DNA from: Sediminibacterium sp. KACHI17
Lineage (GTDB): Bacteria; Bacteroidota; Bacteroidia; Chitinophagales; Chitinophagaceae
Direction of reading: 5' to 3'
DNA: 64,000 nucleotides
Assembly (NCBI RefSeq): GCF_040362915.1
Contig: NZ_AP029612.1
Coordinates: forward strand, 2,356,001 to 2,420,000
The notes under the pieces were generated by a model. It worked only from the letters and a program-made list of their open reading frames with translations, was not told the DNA's origin and made no database searches. Position numbers and translations under genes: made by a program. Shown here in pieces: positions 34,356 to 44,138 of this stretch; position 1 is the first letter of the stretch, and the number at the start of each line of letters is the position of its first letter.

Positions 34356-35236
34356 ATCATTGCCTTAAGTGTTCTTTCAATGGTAACAGCATGGCTTGCA
34401 CCCATCGTTACAAAAACACGTTGTCCTTTTCTAACTAGGTCAATGATCGATCTACAAAGATGTTCATCTCTTATATAGCTAGTAAGCTCAGATATATCTT
34501 CAAGCTTCCCGGATGGCCAACCGTTTTTGGGGTGTTTATAACTTCGCCAGCTGGGAATATTCGGACACTCTGCTTTCCAAATGCTATCAATTTCATTTAC
34601 AGAAGTAATAAGTCCTTTTAAGGATGAATATTTTTTTGTTTTACTGTCAATAGCATTCATCATTTCTTTGTTCTGGTTTTCAGCGGAGAAATTCTTCCAA
34701 TTGTTATTATGAACACCTAAGCTAAAAAATGCGGCTACTAATTTCGGATGGTATCCTTTATGGATCAGTTCATTGATCTCATTTTCGCGCCCGGGCTCCC
34801 ATGTGAACAGTTCTATTCCTTTCTTTTTTGCTTTCCTGGCAGTAAAGCCACTTTCTCCTTTCTTTTCTATAGGATTATGTAACCACGTGATCAAATACCC
34901 TAATCTTCCCTCCAGCATGGCTGTAGTTGGATTGAATAGATCCCATATACTATCCATCATTGCTACTTGTGGGTGTTTGGGATCTTTACTGTGCGCTGCT
35001 CCAAAAACATAAACTGCTCCTCCGTTCGTACTATTTGTAATCTGGTATATGTAAGGTCTCGCATGTGTATTTATCAATCCACTAGTAGTATATTCTCTCA
35101 GTGTCATTACCGGCGGGTTCAATACAATTACCTTGTCAGGTATATATATTTTCGGTGGCAACCAAATCACACGGCACTGAACAAGTGTTAAAACGATGAT
35201 GCTTAATGCAATAATTAGATAAGTGGTTTTTTTCAT
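34349..35236 (-). CDS. TraB/GumN-like lipoprotein
   Basis: A 295-residue exported protein with a possible lipobox (LTLVQC, Cys18) from the ATG at 35236. The order VYVFGAAHSKD ... LEGRLGYLI ... FTWEPGRENEINELI ... FVTMGASHAVTIERTL fits the TraB/GumN family (metal-dependent hydrolase-like, with GxxH and acidic segments), which also resembles erythromycin-esterase-like proteins. The activity is not assigned. The 3' end overlaps the multicopper oxidase gene tail to tail by 7 nt. No regulon-type site is seen upstream. Confidence 0.6.
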   Translation of the reverse strand: MKKTTYLIIALSIIVLTLVQCRVIWLPPKIYIPDKVIVLNPPVMTLREYTTSGLINTHARPYIYQITNSTNGGAVYVFGAAHSKDPKHPQVAMMDSIWDLFNPTTAMLEGRLGYLITWLHNPIEKKGESGFTARKAKKKGIELFTWEPGRENEINELIHKGYHPKLVAAFFSLGVHNNNWKNFSAENQNKEMMNAIDSKTKKYSSLKGLITSVNEIDSIWKAECPNIPSWRSYKHPKNGWPSGKLEDISELTSYIRDEHLCRSIIDLVRKGQRVFVTMGASHAVTIERTLKAMIQ

Positions 35237-35447
35237 GATCAACCAGATTGTTCTTGACATAACAAAGTGCTTAAGAATGTGCGCACGATACTGTGATCAT
35301 GCTATTTCTGGTTGAAGAAGGAGAAAGTATAAGGAAGGTATATATGCAATCTGGATTGAGTAATTAAATTCTATCAATAGCTTACTATCGTCGATAGATT
35401 GTAGCTTATTCAGTATCTTATCGCTTTATTTGTAGAATAAATTTTAG

Positions 35448-36314
35448 ATGTACGATATCTGTTGCATAGGTCACCTCACACATGATAAGATCGTAACGCC
35501 TCATCATACGGTTCATATGGCGGGAGGTACTTCTTTTTATTTTTCGCATGCCATCAAAAAAATGCCTGTTCGCTATCATTTGGTAACATCTCTAGCAAAA
35601 ACTGATATTGCATTTGCAGAGGATCTGATACAAGCAGGAATTGATACAACAGTTTTATCAAGTGAGCATACAGTATACTTTGAAAATATCTATCCTGATC
35701 AAAGTGATCATCGAGAACAAAAAGTATTGTTTACTGCCGATCCGTTTCAGTTTGCAGATATTGCAGCTCTTCAATCTTCAATATTTCATCTCGGACCATT
35801 GCTAGCAGAAGATATGTCCGCAGAACTGATACAAGCTCTTGCAGCAAAGAGTAGGGTCTCATTAGACGTTCAAGGCTACCTACGTAAAGTGATAGATCAG
35901 GAAGTGGTGGCTACAAGCTGGAGCCAGGCAAAGCAAGTACTACCCTATATCAGCATTTTAAAAGCCAATGAAACAGAAGCTGAAAAATTAACAGGCCTAT
36001 CTGATCATTATGGAGCGGCAAAATATTTAGCAGATACAGGTGTTAAAGAAGTGATCATCACTTTAGGAAGTAAAGGGTCACTGATTTACGCAGAAGGAAA
36101 TTTTTATGAAGTTCCTGCAATACAACCAAGCGCTGTGGTGGATGCAACAGGTTGTGGTGATACTTATATGGCGGGGTATTTGTACAAACGGTTTCAAAAA
36201 GCGAGCTATTATGAAGCAGGGATCTTTGGTGCAGCAATGGCATCTGTGAAAATAGCTGCTTCAGGTCCGTTTAATGGAACGGAAACAGCTATAACCGATT
36301 TACTGAACTCATGA
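35448..36314 (+). CDS. PfkB-family sugar/nucleoside kinase
   Basis: A 288-residue kinase of the ribokinase/PfkB family. The N-terminal GG motif region reads HMAGGTSFYFSHAIKK, the ATP-binding region includes ILKANETEAEKLTG, and the C-terminal signature is VDATGCGDTYMAGYLYKRF with the catalytic Asp in DATGCGD. In this signature the usual GAGD is GCGD, so the catalytic base is retained. The substrate (fructose, ribose, inosine or other) cannot be fixed. It is followed by a HAD hydrolase gene 88 nt downstream. Confidence 0.88.
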   Translation: MYDICCIGHLTHDKIVTPHHTVHMAGGTSFYFSHAIKKMPVRYHLVTSLAKTDIAFAEDLIQAGIDTTVLSSEHTVYFENIYPDQSDHREQKVLFTADPFQFADIAALQSSIFHLGPLLAEDMSAELIQALAAKSRVSLDVQGYLRKVIDQEVVATSWSQAKQVLPYISILKANETEAEKLTGLSDHYGAAKYLADTGVKEVIITLGSKGSLIYAEGNFYEVPAIQPSAVVDATGCGDTYMAGYLYKRFQKASYYEAGIFGAAMASVKIAASGPFNGTETAITDLLNS

Positions 36315-36402
36315 TCCATTCATCAGTTTTTCTACATCATACTATTTCGACACAGCATTCTACTCTGAGAAAGAAGTTAAGTTTGTAATTGAAAGAATCA
36401 TT

Positions 36403-37017
36403 ATGAATGTAGTTAAGAATATCTTGTTTGATCTCGGAGGAATTTTTTTAAATATCGATTATCAAAAAACGGAACAAGCTTTTGTTGATCTGGGCGTCAA
36501 AGAGTTCAATCAATTTTTTAGCCAACAATTTTCAAATACTTTGTTTGAATCTTTAGAAACGGGCAAGATCACGCCGGTTGATTTTTATGATGCATTCAGA
36601 AAGGAAACAAAGACGAGCTTATCTGATGAAGCTATTGAGAATGCATGGAATGCGATGTTGTTGGATTTTCCGAAAGAGCGTTTACAATGGTTGGAAGAGA
36701 TTGGGCAACGATATCCAATATACCTGTTTTCAAATACTAATATTATTCATTATCAGTGCTTTATAGATAAATTTGAAAAGCAATTCCCACAGTCGTCTTT
36801 CAACGATTATTTCAGGAAAGCCTATTATTCTCATGAATTAGGGATGCGAAAACCTTACCCGGACTCGTATAGAAAGATCATGGAATTGGAAAATCTAGAC
36901 CCCGCGGAGACATTATTTATAGACGATACTCCAAAAAACATCGAAGGGGCACAACAAGCCGGCTTACAAACCATTCTATTAAATAATGGTAGAACAGTGC
37001 TGGATTTGGGGTTTTAG
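36403..37017 (+). CDS. HAD-superfamily hydrolase (HAD-IA)
   Basis: A 204-residue HAD phosphatase-like protein. Motif I FDLGGIFLNI carries the nucleophile Asp but has Gly in the general acid position (DLGG), as in epoxide-hydrolase-like and YihX-like members. Motif II is FSNTN, motif III Lys in GMRKPYPDSY and motif IV FIDDTPKNIEGA. It is probably a sugar-phosphate phosphatase, by analogy with YihX. The stop lies near 37.0 kb and is followed by an imperfect 7-nt-period repeat. Confidence 0.88.
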   Translation: MNVVKNILFDLGGIFLNIDYQKTEQAFVDLGVKEFNQFFSQQFSNTLFESLETGKITPVDFYDAFRKETKTSLSDEAIENAWNAMLLDFPKERLQWLEEIGQRYPIYLFSNTNIIHYQCFIDKFEKQFPQSSFNDYFRKAYYSHELGMRKPYPDSYRKIMELENLDPAETLFIDDTPKNIEGAQQAGLQTILLNNGRTVLDLGF

Positions 37018-37091
37018 GGGAGTTGATAGATGACAGACCATTAAAAGATCTATTGTCCTCTTTTCGTCGGACTTCATGTTGCGGTATGTAA

Positions 37092-37127
37092 ACTTGTATT
37101 CTGGCTACTTGGATCTTGTATCTTCCT
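37092..37127. repeat. degenerate 7-nt-period repeat (CTTG family)
   Basis: Successive heptads ctacttg, gatcttg, tatcttc carry CTT(G) in the same register; a weak example of the 7-nt-period elements described elsewhere in this window. Confidence 0.4.
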
Positions 37128-37130
37128 CAC

Positions 37131-37373
37131 TCACTTAACTTCCTCAAAATCAATATAATCTTCATCTTTCTTAGGGGCTGAAGCTTGATTTGCAGCTTGC
37201 TGTTGGAATCTTTGTTGCTCTTCAAACTCCTTTCTGGCCGCTTCTTGTTGTTCCTGCATTTTTTTCACTTGTCCTTTCATCTGTGATGCCACTTTACTCA
37301 CCGGAACCACGAATTTGAAAATAAGATTGTAAAGGAAGTAGATCAACAACCCCCATAATAATAGTTTCATCAT
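37131..37373 (-). CDS. DUF4834 small membrane protein
   Basis: An 80-residue protein with one N-terminal transmembrane segment (MKLLLWGLLIYFLYNLIFKFVVPV), a coiled-coil/Gln-rich middle (KKMQEQQEAARKEFEEQQRFQQQAANQ) and a conserved end EDYIDFEEVK. This layout is DUF4834, found across Bacteroidota near translation-factor genes. Function unknown. It is divergent from rimP. Confidence 0.85.
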   Translation of the reverse strand: MMKLLLWGLLIYFLYNLIFKFVVPVSKVASQMKGQVKKMQEQQEAARKEFEEQQRFQQQAANQASAPKKDEDYIDFEEVK

Positions 37374-37390
37374 GCCTCAAAGATAAAACA

Positions 37391-37445
37391 TTAACCTAAC
37401 CTCGCCCCGGCATCACCCCTCGAAAGGTGGAGGGGATGAGGTTAA
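37391..37445. repeat. GC-rich palindromic intergenic element
   Basis: TAACCTC (37397-37403) and GAGGTTA (37438-37444) flank CACCCCTC-GAAAG-GTGGAGGGG. This is a compound hairpin of higher GC content than the surroundings, with an end adjoining the -33 box of the rimP promoter. Confidence 0.5.
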
Positions 37446-37478
37446 TTTGGAGCGTAAGGGTTAAATACACTACATTTG
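37446..37478 (+). promoter_or_regulatory. promoter for rimP-nusA-infB
   Basis: TTTG (37446-37449), 21-nt spacer, TACATTTG (37471-37478). The expected start is near 37485, giving a leader of about 50 nt with a hairpin. Confidence 0.7.
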
Positions 37479-37496
37479 CACTAGGAAAAGAACAAC

Positions 37497-37522
37497 AGAA
37501 GGGAACGGAAGCGTTCCCTTCT
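37497..37522 (+). ncRNA. rimP leader hairpin
   Basis: Perfect 11-bp stem AGAAGGGAACG / CGTTCCCTTCT with loop GAAG, ending 11 nt before the rimP ATG. No long T-tract follows, so it is more likely an RNA-level control or stability element than a terminator. Confidence 0.5.
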
Positions 37523-37533
37523 TCTATTTAGAT

Positions 37534-38004
37534 ATGTCAACAGAAACACAAATAGCGAAGATCGAGCAGCTGATTGAGACCATGCTGGCAGAAGAACCTG
37601 CCTATTTCTGTGTGTCGGTTCGCATTAAACCCACCAACAATGTAAAAGTGTTTTTGGATGGGGATGAAGGGCTGGCCATTGAGAAATGTGTATCGTTCAA
37701 TCGCAAGCTGTATAAGCTGATTGATGAAACCGGTATGTATCCTGAAGGAGAGTTTTCATTGGAAGTATCATCGCCGGGATTGGATGAGCCGTTGAAACTG
37801 CATCGTCAGTACAAAAAAAATATCGGTCGTTTTATCGAAGTACTGTTTAATGATGGAACAAAAAAGGAAGGGAAATTATTGGAAGTAGCAGAAGCGGATA
37901 TCATCGTAGAGCATACGGAAGGCAAAGGCAAAAAAGCCGTTACACAACAATTGGTTATACCATTCAATCATATAAAATCAACAACAGTTCAAATCAAATT
38001 CTAA
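37534..38004 (+). CDS. rimP: ribosome maturation factor RimP
   Basis: A 156-residue RimP, required for 30S subunit maturation. N-terminal alpha-beta domain with YPEGEFSLEVSSPGLDEPLK, the family hallmark, then a C-terminal Sm-like barrel (GRFIEVLFNDGTKKEGKLLEVAEADIIVEH). First gene of the conserved rimP-nusA-infB operon; the promoter and leader hairpin are upstream. Confidence 0.95.
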   Translation: MSTETQIAKIEQLIETMLAEEPAYFCVSVRIKPTNNVKVFLDGDEGLAIEKCVSFNRKLYKLIDETGMYPEGEFSLEVSSPGLDEPLKLHRQYKKNIGRFIEVLFNDGTKKEGKLLEVAEADIIVEHTEGKGKKAVTQQLVIPFNHIKSTTVQIKF

Positions 38005-38012
38005 TTCAGTAA

Positions 38013-38047
38013 GACTTGTAGCTTAAAGCTTGCAGCTTGAAGCTTGT
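38013..38047. repeat. heptamer repeat, AGCTTGn family (copy 1)
   Basis: Five 7-nt units in register: gacttgt, agcttaa, agcttgc, agcttga, agcttgt. In the rimP-nusA gap. Confidence 0.8.
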
Positions 38048-38072
38048 CTTGCGAATTTCTAAAACTTAAGAC

Positions 38073-39323
38073 ATGGCTAGTATCAACCTCATCGAAGCGT
38101 TTCAGGAATTTAAAGACGCAGAAAATATTGATCGTCCCACGATGATGAAAGTGGTGGAAGATGTATTCAAAACACTGCTTCGTAAGAAATACGGTAGCGA
38201 CGAAAACTTTGATGTCATTGTAAATGCTGAAAAAGGAGACTTGGAAATCATCCGTAGACGTATGATCGTAGAAGACGGAGAAGTGATCGATCCTTTGTCT
38301 GAAGTGGCTTATACAGATGCAGTGAAAATTGAACCTGACTTTGAAGTTGGGGAAGAATTGTATGAAGAAGTAGATATGGTAGACTTCGGTCGCCGTGCGA
38401 TTCTTGCTGCAAAACAAACACTGGCAAGTCGTATCAGTGATTTGAAGAAGAATGTATTGATCAAAAAATATGGTGACAGAATCGGAGAGATCATCAGTGC
38501 AGAAGTATACCAGGTTTGGAAAAAAGAAGTATTGCTGTTGGATGAAGAAGGTAATGAATTGATCCTTCCCAAATCAGAGCAAATCCCGCAAGATTATTTC
38601 AAAAAAGGAGAAAATATCCGTGCGGTGGTTGAGCGTGTAGACCTTAAGAACAATACACCGGTGATCATCCTTTCAAGAACCAGTCCAACCTTCCTTGCTA
38701 AATTGCTGGAGATTGAAGTACCTGAGATCTTTGACGGACTGATCGCCATCAAAAAGATTGTACGTGATCCGGGAGAGCGTGCGAAAGTGGCAGTTGAATC
38801 TTATGACGACCGTATCGATCCGGTAGGAGCTTGCGTGGGTATGAAAGGTAGCCGTATTCACGGTATCGTTCGTGAGTTGAAGAATGAAAATATTGACGTG
38901 ATCAACTTCACTACCAATATCCAATTATTGATCCAGCGTTCACTGACGCCAGCCAAGATCAGTTATATGGAACTCGATAACGAGAAGAAGCATGCAGAAG
39001 TGTACCTGAAAGCAGATCAGGTATCACTTGCGATCGGTCGCCGCGGTGTCAATATCAAACTGGCCTGTGAACTTACCGGATATGAGATCGATGTATTCAG
39101 AGAAGATGAAGAAGTGGTGGATGAATTTGATATCGATCTGGATGAATTCAGTGATGAAATTGAGCCATGGGTGATCGACGAATTCAAGCGAATTGGTTGT
39201 GATACTGCCCGTAGTATCCTGAATTTGACCGCAGAAGAGCTTGAAAGAAGAACCGATCTTGAAAAAGAAACCATTGCTGAAGTAAGAAGAATCTTACAGG
39301 AAGAGTTCGATAGAGAAGAATAA
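38073..39323 (+). CDS. nusA: transcription termination/antitermination protein NusA
   Basis: A 416-residue NusA: N-terminal RNA-polymerase-binding domain, S1 domain (GDRIGEIISAEVYQVWKKEVLL), then KH1 and KH2 (GACVGMKGSRIHGIVRELKNENIDVI and SLAIGRRGVNIKLACELTGYEIDVF). A short C-terminal acidic/HhH tail follows (DEFDIDLDEFSDEIEPW ... LTAEELERRTDLEKETI). Length is as expected for Bacteroidota. It lies between rimP and infB, with period-7 repeats in both gaps. Confidence 0.96.
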   Translation: MASINLIEAFQEFKDAENIDRPTMMKVVEDVFKTLLRKKYGSDENFDVIVNAEKGDLEIIRRRMIVEDGEVIDPLSEVAYTDAVKIEPDFEVGEELYEEVDMVDFGRRAILAAKQTLASRISDLKKNVLIKKYGDRIGEIISAEVYQVWKKEVLLLDEEGNELILPKSEQIPQDYFKKGENIRAVVERVDLKNNTPVIILSRTSPTFLAKLLEIEVPEIFDGLIAIKKIVRDPGERAKVAVESYDDRIDPVGACVGMKGSRIHGIVRELKNENIDVINFTTNIQLLIQRSLTPAKISYMELDNEKKHAEVYLKADQVSLAIGRRGVNIKLACELTGYEIDVFREDEEVVDEFDIDLDEFSDEIEPWVIDEFKRIGCDTARSILNLTAEELERRTDLEKETIAEVRRILQEEFDREE

Positions 39324-39394
39324 GCGCTTGTAAGGAGCTATATTTGTTGCGTAACAAACCGTTATCCAACAGATTGGTAGCCGTATAATAATTC

Positions 39395-39448
39395 GTCCAT
39401 GGACAATAGTCCATAGTCCATGGACCATTGACTATGGACTATGGACCA
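39395..39448. repeat. heptamer repeat, TGGACTA/TAGTCCA family (copy 1)
   Basis: Seven consecutive 7-nt units in register: gtccatg, gacaata, gtccata, gtccatg, gaccatt, gactatg, gactatg. The first half is the reverse complement of the second, so the array is also a long hairpin; it ends 11 nt before the infB ATG. Confidence 0.85.
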
Positions 39449-39459
39449 AAAAAACTTGA

Positions 39460-42366
39460 ATGTCAGAACTGAAATTACCAAGACTGTTAGCAGCCGCCAA
39501 GGAGTTCAATATTGGTCAGGATACCCTGATCGACTTCCTGGTGAAGAAAGGATTTAATAAAGATGAACTGAAGCCTACCGCTAAGCTTTCAGAAGACCAG
39601 TACTATGCCCTTCAGGCAGAGTTTCAAAGTGATAAAGTAGCGAAGAACAAGGCTGATCAGGTAGAGATACCAAAAGCAGCACAGGCTGAAGCGAAGAAGA
39701 AAAAAGACGAAGAGGATCTTTCTTTCAATAAAAAAGAAGAGAAAAAACCAGCAGCCGCAGCCGCTCCCAAAGAAGAGCCTAAACCGGAGGTAAAACCTGA
39801 ACCGGTAGTAGAAGCGAAACCTGTTGAACCACAGCCTGAGCCGGTTGTAGAAAAAGCAGAAGTGATCAAAGCAGAAGCTCCGGAGATTGAGTTGCCAAAA
39901 GTGTTGGATAAGATTGATCTCTCTGCGATCGATTCTTCTACTCGCCCTAAAAAAGCGTCAAAGAAAAAAGAAGAAGCTTCTGCGCCGAAAGAACCGGTTG
40001 CAAAAGCCAAAAAAGAGGAGCCTGTTGCGCCCGTTGTACCGGAAGCTCCCGCTACACCTGCACCTCAGGTAACAGAAGAAGCAGATAATAATGCGCCTCC
40101 TGTGATCGAGAATATCCGTGCAGAAAAATTAGAAGGTCCGAAGATCCTTGGTAAGATTGAACTTCCTGTTAACAGTGATACCCGTCCAAAACCGGCAGCA
40201 AGAGATGAAAAGCGTAAACGCAAACGCATCCCTGTTGATCGTAAAGAAGGTGGGGCACCTCCGCCACAAACGGGTCCTGATGGACGTCCGCTGACAGGTC
40301 CAAATCGTCCGATCGTTCCAGCAAATAACAGAAATAACCAAGGTGGAGGTGGAGGAAACTTCAACCGTAACCAAGGTGGTGGAAATAAAGGCGGTGGTAA
40401 CCGCGACAGAAATAGAAGAGGTGGTGGACAGGCAGAAGACAAAGAAATAGATCAGAAAGCAATTCAGGAAAAGATCCGTGAAACACAGGCCAAACTGGCC
40501 GGAACTGGTGGTCGCGGCAAGAGCCTGAAAGCCAAATACAGAAGAGCAAAGCGTGATGAAGCTGCTGAGGCGATGGGCAATGAGATGGGCGAAGACAACA
40601 AACTACAGGTAACAGAATTTGTGACCGTGAGTGAGTTGGCCAACCTGATGGATGTGAGCTTTGCAGACGTGATCGGAAAATGTATGAACCTTGGTATCAT
40701 GGTATCTATCAACCAGCGTTTAGATGCTGAAGTGATTGAGTTGGTAGCAAGTGAATATGGTTTTGAAGTAGAGTTCATTGGTGTAGATGAAACTGATGAG
40801 TTTGATGATGAACAAGATGAGGATAGCGAAGAAGATCTGGTATCAAGACCACCTATTGTTACGATCATGGGTCACGTTGACCATGGTAAAACTTCATTGC
40901 TTGACTATATCCGTAATGCCAATGTGGTAGCGGGTGAGGCAGGAGGTATCACGCAGCACATCGGTGCGTATGAGGTAACATTACCCAATGGAAAAGCGAT
41001 TACGTTCTTAGATACACCGGGTCACGAAGCGTTTACCGCGATGCGTGCACGTGGTGCGAAAGTGACGGATATTTCGATCATCGTAGTGGCTGCGGATGAT
41101 GCAGTGATGCCTCAGACAAGAGAAGCCATCAGTCACTCACAAGCAGCGAATGTACCGATGATCTTCGCGGTGAATAAGATCGATAAAGACGGTGCTAATC
41201 CGCAAAAAATATACGAGCAGTTATCACAGATGAATATTCTGGTAGAAGCATGGGGTGGTAAATTCCAAAACCAGGAACTCTCTGCCAAGCAAGGTCTGAA
41301 TGTTGATCTGCTCTTGGAAAAAGTATTGCTGGAAGCTGAATTATTAGACCTGAAAGCCAATCCAAACAGAGAAGCGGCAGGTACTATCATTGAAGCTTCA
41401 TTGGATAAAGGACGTGGATATGTTGCAACAATCTTGGTACAAAACGGAACATTACGTCAGGGTGATCTGATCGTGTCCGGACAATACTACGGTCGTGTAA
41501 AAGCCATGTTCAATGAGCGTAATCAACGCATCGATGAAGCACCGCCTTCTACACCGGTTGTGATCTTAGGTTTGAATGGTGCACCACAAGCGGGTGAGAA
41601 ATTCAAAGTGTATGAAGACGAAGCAGAAGCAAAAGAAACAGCTACCAAACGTGCTCAGATCCTGCGTGAGCAAGGTCTGCGTGCAAGAAAACATATTACA
41701 CTTGATGAGATCGGACGTCGTCTGGCCTTGGGTAACTTTAAAGAACTCAATATCATCATCAAGGGTGACGTGGATGGATCGGTAGAAGCCCTGAGTGATT
41801 CATTACAAAAACTGTCAACTGAAGAGATCGCTGTAAGAGTGGTGCATAAAGGGGTTGGACAGATTTCTGAAAGTGATGTATTGTTGGCAACGGCTTCAGA
41901 TGCCATCATCATCGGCTTTAACGTACGACCTTCTATGCAGGCCAATAAACTGTCTGAAAATGAAGGAGTGGAGATCAAATTATACTCTATCATCTATACA
42001 GCCATCGATGAAATCAAGAGCGCGATGGAAGGAATGTTGGAGCCTAAGATACAGGAGAAGATCACTGCCAACGTGGAAGTACGTGAAGTGTATAAGTTCG
42101 ATAAAGCCACCGTTGCGGGTTGTTTCGTCCTCGATGGAAAGATCAGCCGTAACAGTAAGATCAGGATCATTCGTGACGGTATCGTGGAATATCCTAAAGG
42201 TGAAGGACAAAGTGCAGAACTGGGCAGCTTGAAGCGCTTCAAAGATGATGTGAAAGAAGTAGCATCGAATATGGAGTGTGGTCTGACCATCAAAAACTTC
42301 AACGACCTCAAAGTAGGAGATATCGTAGAAGCATTTGAAGAAGAAGAAGTGAAGAGAACTTTATAA
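39460..42366 (+). CDS. infB: translation initiation factor IF-2
   Basis: A 968-residue IF2. N-terminal region of about 450 residues: an IF2_N start, then low-complexity Ala/Pro/Lys/Glu ([17 protein letters not shown]), an Arg/Gly-rich tract ([13 protein letters not shown]) and a second IF2_N domain. The GTPase follows with G1 GHVDHGKTS (about residue 470), G3 DTPGHEAF, G4 NKID and G5 SAK. Two beta-barrel domains and the fMet-binding C2 domain close the protein. The long N-terminus is typical of Bacteroidota. Its 3' end is followed by a nested repeat-terminator structure. Confidence 0.96.
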   Translation: MSELKLPRLLAAAKEFNIGQDTLIDFLVKKGFNKDELKPTAKLSEDQYYALQAEFQSDKVAKNKADQVEIPKAAQAEAKKKKDEEDLSFNKKEEKKPAAAAAPKEEPKPEVKPEPVVEAKPVEPQPEPVVEKAEVIKAEAPEIELPKVLDKIDLSAIDSSTRPKKASKKKEEASAPKEPVAKAKKEEPVAPVVPEAPATPAPQVTEEADNNAPPVIENIRAEKLEGPKILGKIELPVNSDTRPKPAARDEKRKRKRIPVDRKEGGAPPPQTGPDGRPLTGPNRPIVPANNRNNQGGGGGNFNRNQGGGNKGGGNRDRNRRGGGQAEDKEIDQKAIQEKIRETQAKLAGTGGRGKSLKAKYRRAKRDEAAEAMGNEMGEDNKLQVTEFVTVSELANLMDVSFADVIGKCMNLGIMVSINQRLDAEVIELVASEYGFEVEFIGVDETDEFDDEQDEDSEEDLVSRPPIVTIMGHVDHGKTSLLDYIRNANVVAGEAGGITQHIGAYEVTLPNGKAITFLDTPGHEAFTAMRARGAKVTDISIIVVAADDAVMPQTREAISHSQAANVPMIFAVNKIDKDGANPQKIYEQLSQMNILVEAWGGKFQNQELSAKQGLNVDLLLEKVLLEAELLDLKANPNREAAGTIIEASLDKGRGYVATILVQNGTLRQGDLIVSGQYYGRVKAMFNERNQRIDEAPPSTPVVILGLNGAPQAGEKFKVYEDEAEAKETATKRAQILREQGLRARKHITLDEIGRRLALGNFKELNIIIKGDVDGSVEALSDSLQKLSTEEIAVRVVHKGVGQISESDVLLATASDAIIIGFNVRPSMQANKLSENEGVEIKLYSIIYTAIDEIKSAMEGMLEPKIQEKITANVEVREVYKFDKATVAGCFVLDGKISRNSKIRIIRDGIVEYPKGEGQSAELGSLKRFKDDVKEVASNMECGLTIKNFNDLKVGDIVEAFEEEEVKRTL

Positions 42367-42401
42367 AGCTTCAAGCTACAAGCAGTAAGCTACAAGACTA
42401 G
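42367..42401. repeat. heptamer repeat, AGCTTGn family (copy 2, inverted)
   Basis: agcttca, agctaca, agcagta, agctaca, agactag in register, on the opposite strand sense relative to copy 1. It starts at the infB stop codon. Confidence 0.75.
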
Positions 42402-42403
42402 AG

Positions 42404-42447
42404 AGGGAATGACTACTATTTAAAGATGGTTTCATTCCCTTTTCTTT
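42404..42447 (+). terminator. terminator after infB
   Basis: AGGGAATGA / TCATTCCCT stem (42404-42412, 42432-42440) and TTTCTTT; nested between two inverted heptamer arrays. Confidence 0.75.
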
Positions 42448-42460
42448 AAATGAAATCTTA

Positions 42461-42488
42461 TAGCTTGTGGCTTGCCGCTTGTCGCTTT
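42461..42488. repeat. heptamer repeat, AGCTTGn family (copy 3)
   Basis: tagcttg, tggcttg, ccgcttg, tcgcttt in register; inverted relative to copy 2, so the pair could fold over the terminator. Confidence 0.75.
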
Positions 42489-42560
42489 TTTTTTGTTAAA
42501 ACCCTTATCAGACAAAGGAAACACGTCTTGATTAATTACATTTGAAGCAGATAATTTGAT

Positions 42561-43949
42561 ATGAAAAAGGTATTTCTGATAGTTGTTTTGTTAAGTGCCG
42601 GTATGGTGTCTGTAATGGCACAGGCCAAAAAAGTGGTGGCAGATAAGATCGTGGGTCAGGTGGGTGACAGAATCATTCTGCGTTCCGATATTCTCAACGA
42701 GATCGCTGATATGAAAAGACAGTATCAGGGTCAGGAGAATATTGTATTTCCTACAGAGTGTCAGGTTTTGGAAAGACAGCTGATTCAAAAAGCATTGATC
42801 CTTCAGGCCGAAAAAGATTCATTGGTAGTTACCGAAGAAGAAATCGATGCCACGATCGATAATCGTATCCGCGCAGCCATCCAACAATATGGATCAAAAG
42901 ATGTACTCGAAGAGATCGCAGGAAAAACCGTGTATCAGTTAAAAGAAGATTTCCGTAGCAGCTTCCGTGAACAAAAGTTGGCGGAACAAATGCAAAACAA
43001 GATCATCGAGACCGTAAAGATCACACCTACAGAAGTTAAAGCCTATTACAACAAGATCCCGAAAGATAGTTTGCCTTTTTATGAGAGTGAAGTGGAGTTG
43101 AGTCAGATCGTGATCATTCCCAAAGCCAATCGTGATGTAGAGGAATATGTATCGAAACAAATGTATGATTACAAAAAATCAGTAGAGTCCGGTACACAGA
43201 AATTTGAAGCACTGGTAAAATTGTATTCTGAAGATCCGGGTAGTAAAGATCAGGGAGGGCAATACAACCTGAATAGAAATGATCGCAACTGGGATCCAGC
43301 TTTTCTTTCTGCATCATTCAGACTAAAAGAAAATCAAATCTCTCCTGTGGTGAAGTCGAAGTTCGGTTTGCATATCATTCAACTGATGTCACGCTCAGGC
43401 GACGAAGCAGTGGTAAGACATATCCTGCGCATTCCTCCGGTAACAGAAGATGAGATCAAGGACGCTGTTAAAAAATTGGATTCCGTAAAAAAACAATTGC
43501 TCGCCGGTAGCCTTTCTTTTGGTGAAGCCGTGAGTAAGTACAGTGAAGACGAGAATAGTAAATTCAGTGCTGGTTCTATCTCAGGACAAGATGGTAATGT
43601 TTTCCTGAGTATTGATATGTTGGATAAAGACATGGTGGTAGCATTGAAAGATCTCAAACCAGGCGATTACTCGGCACCACAAGTATATACAGATGAGCGT
43701 GGCCGTAAAGCGGTTCGCTTGATTCATCTGAAACGTAGAACAGAACCACATCGTGAAAACCTGATGGATGATTATAACCGTATTGCACAAAGAGCATTGG
43801 AGTCAAAAAAGACACAGGCTTTGGATAAATGGTTCAAAGAGCATATCCCGAACTATTTTATTTCCATCGATAAAGATTTCACCGGTTGTGAGAGCTTAAA
43901 AGAATGGAAAGCAGCTGCAGCAAAAGCAGAAATCGATCGTAAGAACTAA
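42561..43949 (+). CDS. SurA-like periplasmic peptidyl-prolyl isomerase
   Basis: A 462-residue exported chaperone/PPIase. Signal peptide MKKVFLIVVLLSAGMVSVMAQ, a SurA_N-type helical region (VADKIVGQVGDRIILRSDILNEI), then two parvulin (rotamase) domains: one at about residues 175-285 (LYSEDPGSKDQGGQYNLNRNDRNWDPAF ... FGLHIIQL) and one at 285-390 (YSEDENSKFSAGSISGQDG). A role in outer-membrane protein biogenesis is expected by family. It follows the infB unit and ends at a strong terminator. Confidence 0.9.
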   Translation: MKKVFLIVVLLSAGMVSVMAQAKKVVADKIVGQVGDRIILRSDILNEIADMKRQYQGQENIVFPTECQVLERQLIQKALILQAEKDSLVVTEEEIDATIDNRIRAAIQQYGSKDVLEEIAGKTVYQLKEDFRSSFREQKLAEQMQNKIIETVKITPTEVKAYYNKIPKDSLPFYESEVELSQIVIIPKANRDVEEYVSKQMYDYKKSVESGTQKFEALVKLYSEDPGSKDQGGQYNLNRNDRNWDPAFLSASFRLKENQISPVVKSKFGLHIIQLMSRSGDEAVVRHILRIPPVTEDEIKDAVKKLDSVKKQLLAGSLSFGEAVSKYSEDENSKFSAGSISGQDGNVFLSIDMLDKDMVVALKDLKPGDYSAPQVYTDERGRKAVRLIHLKRRTEPHRENLMDDYNRIAQRALESKKTQALDKWFKEHIPNYFISIDKDFTGCESLKEWKAAAAKAEIDRKN

Positions 43950-44008
43950 TGTTTTGAAGGATCAGGAACGAAGATTCAGGAAATAAGAAAGGACATCAAT
44001 AATAATAG

Positions 44009-44046
44009 AAAAGAACGCGGATCAACTACTGATCCGCGTTCTTTTT
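44009..44046 (+). terminator. terminator after the SurA-like gene
   Basis: Perfect 15-bp stem AAAGAACGCGGATCA / TGATCCGCGTTCTTT with 5-nt loop ACTAC and following T's. Confidence 0.9.
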
Positions 44047-44138
44047 GTACCTACATCTATTATTTAGAATTTTTATTTCGAAATTAAAAATTTGATAATC
44101 AATGTTTTAAACCCAAATAAAAATATTTTTTGAATAAT

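Noticed and set aside
35441..35456. Additional regulon site (TTAGATGTACGATATC) at the PfkB start
   Set aside because: The core differs (GTACGA) and there is no -7-like box at 47-48 nt in the leftward direction; it overlaps the PfkB start codon.
40065..40442. Antisense Pro/Leu-rich reading frame within infB
   Set aside because: It is a shadow of the Gly/Arg-rich low-complexity coding sequence on the other strand; no start signal or domain.
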